From Ruminococcus sp. AF41-9 (GTDB taxonomy: Bacteria; Bacillota; Clostridia; Lachnospirales; Lachnospiraceae), in the NCBI RefSeq assembly GCF_003477525.1, contig NZ_QUDO01000093.1, forward strand, positions 1-7,493: 7,493 nt of DNA. The letters run 5' to 3'. Of this stretch, positions 1 to 5,914 are shown one piece after another. The position numbers and the translations under genes were made by a program. A model generated the notes under the pieces. It was not told the DNA's origin and ran no database searches. It worked only from the letters and a program-made list of their open reading frames with translations. Each line of letters begins with the position of its first letter. Position 1 is the first letter of the stretch.

Positions 1-719
1 TTACCTTTCGTTCTCCCGATATGTCCCGTCCAGTGCGTGGAAGTGCTAAATCTTTAGGAAAAAATTTTACTAAAGAACGTATCAAAGAACGCATTGAAAA
101 TAAACGTCAAAAAGCTATTTTTCCTTCTGTTCATAACAAATTAATAGATACCAATGCTCCCAATATAGCAGGAAACATTGGGCTTCAGAAATGGGCAAAT
201 AAAGAAAATTTAAAAATTGTCTCTGCTGAATATAACAAGATGCTCACACATAACCTACATAATTTTTCAGAACTTGAAGACCGCATAGCCTTGTTACATA
301 TGCAGCAAAAAGAGGTAAATACCTCTGTTGTTTCTCTCGAGTCTCAGATACACCATCTTCGAGAAATGCTAAAATATGCCGAACAATATCAAAAAAATAA
401 AATTTATGACGACCATTATAAAAGTTCCAAAGATCCAGATCGTTATTTCCGTAAATATGAATCTCAAATTATCCTTTTCGCTGGTGCCGAGCATATTTTA
501 CAGGAAAATGGTATAGACCTGAAACAGCTCAATACCAATAAGTTACAAGCTCAAATTTCAGAGCTTATTTCCAGAAAGAAGTCAATAAATACTCAATATG
601 TTTCCTTTCGGAAAGAAATGAAAGAGTTGGAATTGATACATCAAAACTTGTCCAAGTATCTAAAACCGGATGATCCTGAAATAGAAAAATCTTCCCATAA
701 CAAACTTCCTTCTTTGTAA
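1..719 (+). CDS. Relaxase (MobA/VirD2-like) C-terminal region, 5' truncated by window edge
   Basis: The frame is open from base 3 (residues TFRSPD before the Met at 21) to TAA at 717-719, so the gene starts outside the window and the ATG at 21 is internal. What is visible, about 239 residues, is basic at its start (RPVRGSAKSLG, then KERIKERIENKRQK) and then strongly helical and charged. There are two likely coiled-coil stretches, around residues 75-120 and 165-215 counted from the ATG at 21. The RGSAKSLG-x(4)-TKERI pattern and the coiled-coil tail resemble, from memory, the C-terminal part of relaxases of Firmicutes conjugative and mobilizable elements, which nick oriT and lead the strand into the recipient. 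The catalytic tyrosine and His-triad domain would lie upstream and cannot be seen. The gene ends just before a hairpin shared with the converging winged-helix gene. Family assignment is moderately sure; no catalytic motif is present to prove it. Confidence 0.62.
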   Translation, partial: TFRSPDMSRPVRGSAKSLGKNFTKERIKERIENKRQKAIFPSVHNKLIDTNAPNIAGNIGLQKWANKENLKIVSAEYNKMLTHNLHNFSELEDRIALLHMQQKEVNTSVVSLESQIHHLREMLKYAEQYQKNKIYDDHYKSSKDPDRYFRKYESQIILFAGAEHILQENGIDLKQLNTNKLQAQISELISRKKSINTQYVSFRKEMKELELIHQNLSKYLKPDDPEIEKSSHNKLPSL

Positions 720-732
720 AACCATAATAATA

Positions 733-754
733 GGCAGCGATTTCACTCGCTGCC
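733..754. terminator. Hairpin between converging relaxase and winged-helix genes
   Basis: A perfect 8-bp stem, GGCAGCGA / TCGCTGCC, encloses a 6-nt loop. It begins 13 bases after the relaxase stop. The stop of the minus-strand winged-helix gene lies in the loop. The flank downstream on the minus strand (TATTATTATGGTTTT) is more T-rich than the plus-strand flank (TAAATTCCCG). It is probably a bidirectional terminator, stronger for the minus-strand gene. Confidence 0.6.
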
Positions 755-1156
755 TAAATTCCCGTTAAACCGATATCCTACACCTCGTACTGTTTGTATA
801 TATAATGGTTGTCCAGGATCATCTTCTATTTTTTCTCTGATATTGCAGATATGTCGCATAACCACATTATAATCACCGGAATAAGGTTCATTCCATACCA
901 GATCATAAACCATTTCTTTTCCAAATATTCTACCTGGACTTTTCGCTAAAAGAAGTAAAATATCATATTCATATTTTGAAAGATGAACATCACTATCATT
1001 CTTTTTAACAATTCGTTCCTGTAGATATATTTTTAATTCTCCAAACCTTATAATTTCCGGTATGAATTGGTTTTTATGTTCCCAGCTAGTCAATATGTTT
1101 TCACTTATGCTTCCATTAGCATCTGTGATTCTCTCAATAATTTCTATCTTTTTCAC
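743..1156 (-). CDS. Stand-alone OmpR/PhoB-type winged-helix DNA-binding protein (no receiver domain)
   Basis: A 137-residue protein. Residues about 36-131 form a transcriptional-regulator C-terminal (OmpR/PhoB) winged helix. The signs are the beta-sheet lead-in (IRFGELKIYL), the LSKYEYDILLLLAKSPGRIFGKE helices, a recognition-helix stretch (NVVMRHICNIREKI) and the typical C-terminal wing TVRGVGYRF. The first 35 residues match no phospho-receiver domain, and no conserved Asp/Lys receiver motifs exist, so it is not a full response regulator. Its control is probably not by phosphorylation. The start is GTG, chosen because GTAGAGG lies 8 bases upstream. The gene is divergent from blaI and convergent with the relaxase gene. 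Such single-domain regulators are common on Firmicutes mobile elements (general knowledge), so it more likely belongs to the element than to the beta-lactam module. Its target is unknown. Confidence 0.75.
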   Translation of the reverse strand: MKKIEIIERITDANGSISENILTSWEHKNQFIPEIIRFGELKIYLQERIVKKNDSDVHLSKYEYDILLLLAKSPGRIFGKEMVYDLVWNEPYSGDYNVVMRHICNIREKIEDDPGQPLYIQTVRGVGYRFNGNLGSE

Positions 1157-1206
1157 CTTTATTGCCTCTACATTATTAATTTTATATTCTATATATCATC
1201 TGCCAT

Positions 1207-1236
1207 TTGACTTTTTTCTTCTACAAGTAATATAAT
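1207..1236 (+). promoter_or_regulatory. Sigma-A-type promoter for blaI-blaR1
   Basis: TTGACT (1207-1212) and a perfect TATAAT (1231-1236) are separated by 18 bases. This predicts a transcription start near 1243, inside the BlaI-type operator and about 35 bases before the blaI start codon. Confidence 0.75.
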
Positions 1237-1241
1237 ATATT

Positions 1242-1257
1242 TATTACATATGTAGGA
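1242..1257. promoter_or_regulatory. BlaI/MecI-type operator overlapping the blaI transcription start
   Basis: TATTACATATGTAGGA contains the 10-bp palindrome TACATATGTA. It matches the BlaI/MecI operator pattern TATTACA-nn-TGTAATA at most positions. It sits 5 bases downstream of the -10 box, where a bound repressor would block polymerase, so blaI-blaR1 is expected to be autorepressed as in the staphylococcal bla and mec systems. The winged-helix gene starts 85 bases away in the opposite direction and might also be affected. Confidence 0.8.
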
Positions 1258-1277
1258 TTTAGCAGGAGGATTTTATT

Positions 1278-1649
1278 ATGTCACTACCCCAAATTTCAGA
1301 AGCCGAATTTGAAGTTATGAAAATTGTATGGAAATATGCTCCCATCAATACAAATGAAATTACAGAAAAACTTACTCTAACTACCAGCTGGAGTCCAAAA
1401 ACAATTCAAACTCTTATCAAGAGACTTGTTTCCAAAAAAGCTCTTTCCTACGAAAAACAAAGCCGGGTATTTGTCTATACTCCATTAGTCCAAGAAGATG
1501 AATATATACGCCAGGAAAGCAATTCTTTTTTAAAGCGATATTATAATGGAAATCTTTCTTCTATGCTGGCTTCTTACCTTGAAGACGATAAGCTCTCTTC
1601 AACAGAAATTGATAACTTACGCCATTTATTATCAAAACATCAGAAATAG
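1278..1649 (+). CDS. blaI: BlaI/MecI/CopY-family transcriptional repressor
   Basis: A 123-residue protein, the usual length for BlaI/MecI. An N-terminal winged helix (about residues 5-72) opens with ISEAEFEVMKIVW, which is typical of the family. The recognition-helix segment is SWSPKTIQTLIKRLVSKKAL, followed by a wing reading SRVFVYTPLV. The C-terminal helices (about 73-120, containing LEDDKLSSTEIDNLRHLL) correspond to the dimerisation region. In staphylococcal BlaI/MecI the inactivating cleavage falls near residue 101, which here corresponds to the LASYLEDD stretch (97-104). The role is to bind operator dyads and repress until BlaR1 signalling leads to its proteolysis. AGGAGGA lies just upstream of the ATG, and a BlaI-type operator and promoter precede it. 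blaR1 follows after 10 bases, with its ribosome binding site overlapping the blaI stop. This is the classic blaI-blaR1 pair, though here repressor first. Confidence 0.95.
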   Translation: MSLPQISEAEFEVMKIVWKYAPINTNEITEKLTLTTSWSPKTIQTLIKRLVSKKALSYEKQSRVFVYTPLVQEDEYIRQESNSFLKRYYNGNLSSMLASYLEDDKLSSTEIDNLRHLLSKHQK

Positions 1650-1659
1650 GAGGTTTTGA

Positions 1660-3456
1660 ATGAGCAACTGGATTATCCACTTTTTAATCAGTAATATCTT
1701 CATATGTATTTTTACACTTGTAATAATCGGAACAAAAAAACTTCTGAAAAAATATTTATCTGCGGCTACACAGTACCATCTCTGTTTTCTTTTATTTTTA
1801 CTACTTGCCGTGCCATTTTTTCCTGTACAGATTCATGGCTCACAACTTTTTTCATGGTTACATTTTTTTCAAACTGACTCAGGACTTAACTCTGGTACCG
1901 ACACGCTATCCGAACTTACCAGTAATACACAAAATATTTTGTTAAACCAGGTGAATGATTTTTCAGTTTCCATCAGTAGTCAATTTTCTGGAGGCTTGAA
2001 TACCATACTCTTTCTAATATGGATAACGGGTGTTATGATTATGTCAGTCCTCACCCTTCATTCATTAAACTATGTACGTTCCATAAAAAGATCTGCTCTC
2101 CCGCTTCAAAATCAGCAGGTAAAAACTATTTATTACAATTGTTTAAAGGAACTTAAAATCTCTCACCCAGTATCAGTCTACAGTACTGCATTTTTAAAAT
2201 CACCAGTTTTAATCGGAATAATACATCCCAGAATTTACATTCCCATCCATTTAATTTCCGAACTGAATCCTGATGATATGCGTTTTATGCTGCTACACGA
2301 ATTACAGCATTACCGTCACAAAGATACATTTATTGGCTTCCTCATGGTCATAAGTAATATACTCTACTGGTTTAACCCTTTTGTGTGGTACACTTTAAAA
2401 GAAATTCTCTGTGACCGTGAAATAGCCTGTGATTCTGCTGTATTGCAGATGATTTCTGCTGATGAATACCAAGCTTATGGAACTACACTGATTAATTTTG
2501 CAGAAAAAATATCCTCTTTTTCCTCTCCACTGGCAGTTGGAATGTCCGGAAATTTCAGGCAGATGAAACGACGTATTCTCAACATCGCCGTTTTTAGGAA
2601 AGAAACTCTTTATCAAAAAATGAGAGCATTGATAATTTATCTGGTCATTAGTGCTGTTTTTATTGGATGTACACCCATTTTATCCATTGATGCCTCTACT
2701 CAAAGCGTATATCATTTTAGTGATGCAGACAAAAATATCTCCCTGTTAGATATATCCGAAACATTTGGAACATATGATGGATCATTTGTTTTGTATGACA
2801 ATAATTTGGATTCCTGGAAAATATACGATCTTGAAGAAGCCACCAAACGTATTCCGCCAGAGTCTACCTACAAAATATACGATGCATTATTAGGGTTGGA
2901 ATCCGGAATCATCACACCAGAACACTCTTCCATGACATGGAATGGTGATGCCTTTCCTTTTCCATCCTGGGAAGCTGATCAGGATTTAAACTCTGCTATG
3001 CAAAATTCCGTTAACTGGTATTTCCAGGCAATTGATTCGCAGCTCGGAATTAACAGAGTCCAGGAATTTTTGAATAAAATAGAATATGGAAACCAGACAA
3101 CCAGTTCAAATCTGGATTTATACTGGTCCGATTTTTCATTAAAAATCTCGCCTTTAGAGCAAGTAACATTATTGAAAAAATTTAACACAAATGAATTCCA
3201 TCTAAATTCCCAAAATGTATTTTCTGTTAAAAATGCTATAAAAATTGCCAGTACACCTAATGGTAATTTCTACGGAAAAACTGGAACCGGTCGTGTCAAC
3301 GGACAGGATATCAACGGCTGGTTTATCGGATATGTAGAAACTTCCGATAACAGCTATTATTTTGCAACCAATATCCAAAGTGATTCTAATGCAACTGGAA
3401 AAAAAGCATTTGAAATCACTTCTAATATCTTAAAAAAATTACATATATGGAATTAA
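1660..3456 (+). CDS. blaR1: BlaR1/MecR1-family beta-lactam sensor and signal transducer (M56 metallopeptidase)
   Basis: A 598-residue membrane protein, close to the 585 of staphylococcal BlaR1. Hydrophobic segments lie at about 4-24, 40-56, 114-134 and 322-337. Between the last two is the zinc protease domain, with HELQH at 213-217 and a likely third ligand Glu254 in DREIACD. An Arg-Arg pair at 304-305 falls almost exactly where BlaR1 autocleavage (Arg293-Arg294 in S. aureus) would map. The extracellular C-terminal sensor is class D/penicillin-binding-like. It has acyl-accepting Ser402 and Lys405 in STYK, then NSVNWYFQ around 449-456, YGN at 476-478 and KTGTG at 540-544, all intact. Beta-lactam acylation outside the cell is expected to activate the protease and lead to loss of BlaI. 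AGGAGG overlaps the blaI stop, so translation is coupled. A hairpin terminator follows 7 bases after the stop. Confidence 0.95.
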   Translation: MSNWIIHFLISNIFICIFTLVIIGTKKLLKKYLSAATQYHLCFLLFLLLAVPFFPVQIHGSQLFSWLHFFQTDSGLNSGTDTLSELTSNTQNILLNQVNDFSVSISSQFSGGLNTILFLIWITGVMIMSVLTLHSLNYVRSIKRSALPLQNQQVKTIYYNCLKELKISHPVSVYSTAFLKSPVLIGIIHPRIYIPIHLISELNPDDMRFMLLHELQHYRHKDTFIGFLMVISNILYWFNPFVWYTLKEILCDREIACDSAVLQMISADEYQAYGTTLINFAEKISSFSSPLAVGMSGNFRQMKRRILNIAVFRKETLYQKMRALIIYLVISAVFIGCTPILSIDASTQSVYHFSDADKNISLLDISETFGTYDGSFVLYDNNLDSWKIYDLEEATKRIPPESTYKIYDALLGLESGIITPEHSSMTWNGDAFPFPSWEADQDLNSAMQNSVNWYFQAIDSQLGINRVQEFLNKIEYGNQTTSSNLDLYWSDFSLKISPLEQVTLLKKFNTNEFHLNSQNVFSVKNAIKIASTPNGNFYGKTGTGRVNGQDINGWFIGYVETSDNSYYFATNIQSDSNATGKKAFEITSNILKKLHIWN

Positions 3457-3463
3457 CAAATAT

Positions 3464-3500
3464 GAAAGGGCTGATAGTTGTTATCAGTTCTTTCTTTTTA
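3464..3500 (+). terminator. Rho-independent terminator after blaR1
   Basis: A 13-bp stem: GAAAGGGCTGATA pairs with TATCAGTTCTTTC, using two G-U pairs, around a 5-nt loop, followed by TTTTTA. The converging lipoprotein-paralog gene ends inside this hairpin, with its TGA at 3484-3486. On the minus strand the following flank (ATATTTGTTAATT) is moderately T-rich, so it may also stop transcription from the right. Confidence 0.85.
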
Positions 3501-4408
3501 TTCTATATTGATATTTGGGAACTTCTTTCGTACCATTATTCAGAATTTTATTCCCCATATATTTAAAACTCTTATCATCGTTGAACTTAACAGTCAGCTC
3601 ACTTGTAATAACGGCATCATTACATATAAATGTATCACATACAGCATCAACAACCAGCACATTGTTTCCCTCTCCGCTATCTCTTATTTCAACGACCTCC
3701 GGTAAAGATGTTCCAAAATAAGTAGGGCTATAATTTAAACAACCTAATCGTTCCCAGTCATAAGTTTGATGTTCCGAATCAAATACTGCCCATTTTTTAA
3801 TTTGCTCCGCTGTTATCGGCAAAAACTCCATTATCAGATTTTCAAACTCTTCTGCCGGAATTCCACTTGAGTTACCTGAAAACTCATATCTCTCCCCGTA
3901 TTTCATTCGATATAAATATTCATATAAACCATTATAATCTAACCCTTCCATATCAGATCTATCCCAATCAGAACATAAAAGATTATTCCCCTGATATCCA
4001 AGCAAATACACACACCTCTTTGAAACTTCCCTGCATTCATCACTTAAAGGTTTAATTCTTATCATAGAACTGCCATCAACCGCTTCTGATACTTCCGGAT
4101 ATTTTGGAACACATAGCGTATAACCAAACCAGCCTTTTTCTGTATATTTCCATTCTTCTATCCTTGTATACGAAACATATACAATAGATGGATTGTCGTT
4201 CATACCCCAAACAACTTTCACAGCCAACAAATACATATCTGTCCCATCATAATTGAATTTGAGTCTTTCTATCCCACCATCCCTGTTAATCCTATATAAG
4301 ACGATATCTCCTGGCAGATCCTGTTCTGCCTTGAAAAGAAATTCTTCCATTTTAGAATAATTAGCCATATTTGAATACGGCGCTGATGTAATAACAGGGA
4401 CATTTTTT
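3484..4408 (-). pseudogene. C-terminal fragment of second lipoprotein paralog (frameshifted)
   Basis: From an internal ATG at 4368 this frame encodes 294 residues, but similarity to the upstream paralog continues further back to the A6 run at 4403-4408 (IKGKNVPVITSAPYSN). That lead-in matches the paralog segment FGKYGYAVIDSYNQLD in spacing and character. Shared features with the paralog (4717-5874) include KMEEFLFKAE versus KVDDFLKKAE, KYTEKGWF versus KYTENGHF, PLSDECRE versus PLNKKCRE, then GYQGNNLLCSDW versus GYTLNKLFTSNW. They also share an IP-x-E-x-FE motif, a Q-T-Y motif and PEVV. The fragment has no signal peptide of its own and no convincing start. It is therefore the broken-off remainder of the gene beginning at 4730 or 4715; rejoined, the product would be about 410 residues. 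The function of the family is unknown. From memory it could correspond to DUF6070, which I could not confirm. The stop lies within the blaR1 terminator hairpin. Confidence 0.75.
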
Positions 4409-4730
4409 CCTTTAATACTTCCTGCATTTCTTCCATTACTGTCTCAGAAACTACTACATTCGATGAAGTTCCTTTATCCGCCTTTTGATAAATGGCTTTC
4501 ATCTGATTCATAACATTCTTACAATCTTCAATAGCTTCTTCTTTCACGACTTCATCTACTGGCAAATCATATCCTCTTTCTTGTACAGCATAATTCGCAG
4601 TTTCCTGTGAAATATATTCTAAATCAGCCCCTTTACATTTTGTATTTCCTATGAAAAAGCATCCCAAAATGAATAAAACACTCACCATCTTTTTCAGTTT
4701 TCTTTTTGTACTCATATCAATTATCTCCAT
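4269..4730 (-). pseudogene. N-terminal fragment of second lipoprotein paralog (frameshifted, exported)
   Basis: The 153-residue frame begins MEIID, with GAGG 6 bases upstream. A second start at 4715 (MSTKRKLKK) is equally plausible: GGAG sits 9 bases before it and it follows the previous gene's TGA by one base. It opens with a basic segment and a hydrophobic stretch (MVSVLFILGCFFIG), a Sec signal peptide. The Cys in ILGC gives a weak lipobox, so lipidation is possible but not sure. After residue about 108 (at the A6 run, 4403-4408) the frame departs from similarity and ends in a Trp/Arg/Ile-rich tail (RRIQIWLIILKWKNFF) unlike the paralog. In the -1 register similarity resumes in the fragment ending at 3484. 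The reading overlaps or abuts the end of the upstream paralog gene, implying translational coupling in a PBP-lipoprotein-lipoprotein operon. Confidence 0.72.
4403..4408 (-). other. Frameshift point at an A6 run in the second paralog gene
   Basis: The coding strand reads GAA AAA ATG in the upstream frame. A seventh A (GAA AAA AAT GTC) would join it to the downstream frame, equivalent to a -1 slip. The join restores similarity to the intact paralog on both sides. It could be a one-base deletion, a slippage site or a base-calling error. Confidence 0.8.
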
Positions 4731-5874
4731 AACATTCCTCCCACTTTTCGTCTGATAATCTTTCCGTATACCAGGTAACCTCTATTTCTGACCTTGATAC
4801 ATAATTGGATACATATTGAAATCTATCTTTATCTAACAGCCGAATGGTTACGCTATGACAAAACGCCTGATCTAATTCTTTTTGTGGCCATACCGCATTT
4901 ACTTCCAGTGTTATTGTTCCATCTTGATTTTCTATGTAGGAAACAACTTCCGGATATGGAATATATGGTGTGGGAGCAAAATCATATACGATTCCTCTGG
5001 TTCGATACCGATATGTCTGTATTTCTGTGTGAAATACCGTTCCTGTCTGCAGTATCTCTGCGCTTATATTAAAATATTTTTGAAATATCGTTTCAAATGA
5101 TTCTTTTGGGATTTCATAAGTCTTTCCTTCCTTAAATTCATCAGTTTTTTCTTCCATTGAAAGTAAACGGTCAAAAACATCATAAAAATTTATTCCATCA
5201 TAATTTTTTTCACTCCAATTAGAAGTAAACAATTTATTAAGTGTATATCCAAAAGGAAGTATATATTTTCGATTCAACTCCCGACATTTTTTATTTAACG
5301 GTGCTACCCGAAAGTCCCGATATCCAGACGGTCCATCATATCCTGCCGGATGATATTCTTCTATAAAGAAATGCCCGTTTTCTGTATATTTCCATGAATT
5401 AGCTCTAAACTCATGATAATATGTTTCCTGCCAAGTGTCCTCTTTCCATTTAAAAGAGCTTACTTCAACGTCTATTTTCCCCTGTTTGGTTTTCAGATCA
5501 TACCGGATAAAATGATCCCCTGCTATAACTTGAAATATAGTAGTTTTTCCATTCTTCTCTTTTTCTGCTTTTTTCAAAAAATCATCTACTTTAATACTTT
5601 GAACCATATCCAGCTGATTGTAGGAATCAATTACTGCATATCCATATTTTCCAAAATAATCCATACTTTTTTGTATTGTACTCAGCTCATATAGTGCATT
5701 TTCTTTCACAGCATTCTCATATATGTTCCGATAGCCTTCTGCTAGCATTTCACACTCTCTGTAAATTTTTTCTTTCGTATCTTCAATTGTCTTTTTCTGC
5801 TCTTTCTTTATGCCACATCCACTACAGACAGCAAGAAAAATAACTCCCACAAATATTTTCCAAATTTTTTTCAT
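4717..5874 (-). CDS. Predicted lipoprotein of unknown function, paralog of the downstream gene
   Basis: A 385-residue protein with a lipoprotein signal: MKKIWKIF, a hydrophobic core, then VCSGCG with Cys20 as the likely lipidated residue. Lys/Glu-rich helical segments follow (about 21-110), then a mostly beta-predicted region with many Tyr and Trp (about 115-370). No enzymatic motif is recognised. It is clearly homologous to the split gene downstream. Shared points include KVDDFLKKAE (95-104), KYTENGHF (162-169), PLNKKCRE (192-199), GYTLNKLFTSNW (209-220), IPKESFETIF (255-264), QTYRYRTRG (286-294) and PEVV (308-311). From memory it might be DUF6070, unconfirmed. The start is supported by AGAGG 8 bases upstream. 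The gene follows the PBP gene by 40 bases, and a BlaI-type operator lies in that gap. The context suggests an envelope protein made with the PBP under beta-lactam stress; that role is inferred. Confidence 0.85.
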   Translation of the reverse strand: MKKIWKIFVGVIFLAVCSGCGIKKEQKKTIEDTKEKIYRECEMLAEGYRNIYENAVKENALYELSTIQKSMDYFGKYGYAVIDSYNQLDMVQSIKVDDFLKKAEKEKNGKTTIFQVIAGDHFIRYDLKTKQGKIDVEVSSFKWKEDTWQETYYHEFRANSWKYTENGHFFIEEYHPAGYDGPSGYRDFRVAPLNKKCRELNRKYILPFGYTLNKLFTSNWSEKNYDGINFYDVFDRLLSMEEKTDEFKEGKTYEIPKESFETIFQKYFNISAEILQTGTVFHTEIQTYRYRTRGIVYDFAPTPYIPYPEVVSYIENQDGTITLEVNAVWPQKELDQAFCHSVTIRLLDKDRFQYVSNYVSRSEIEVTWYTERLSDEKWEECYGDN

Positions 5875-5884
5875 ATCATTTTCC

Positions 5885-5900
5885 TCTTACATTTGTAATA
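5885..5900. promoter_or_regulatory. Second BlaI-type operator, upstream of the lipoprotein genes
   Basis: TCTTACATTTGTAATA contains perfect arms TTACA and TGTAA around a 2-base centre. It matches the BlaI/MecI pattern TATTACA-nn-TGTAATA at all but one defined position. It lies in the 40-base gap between the PBP stop and the first lipoprotein gene and adjoins that gene's ribosome binding site. A weak promoter, TTGGTA (5923-5928) and TTAAAT (5900-5905) spaced by 17, would place the operator just after the -10 box. This promoter is only tentative. The site suggests direct repression of the lipoprotein genes by BlaI. Confidence 0.68.
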
Positions 5901-5914
5901 TTTAAAGGTAAAAA

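Noticed and set aside
1220..1231. TCTACAAGTAAT between -35 and -10 as another operator half
   Set aside because: There is a TACA half-site but no TGTA partner at the right spacing.
2800..3456. C-terminal part of the blaR1 product as a separate class D beta-lactamase
   Set aside because: It is continuous with the membrane protease domain, lies in the usual place for the BlaR1 sensor and has the BlaR1-type STYK and NSVNWYF motifs.
4634..4644. TACA-TTT-TGTA, resembling a third BlaI operator
   Set aside because: The arms are separated by three bases instead of two, the outer bases do not match, and it lies inside the signal-peptide coding region of the second paralog.
4794..5694. Open frames on the plus strand opposite the lipoprotein gene
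   Set aside because: They lack ribosome binding sites and recognisable domains, and their compositions (rich in Phe, Ile, Tyr) are what antisense reading of this gene gives.
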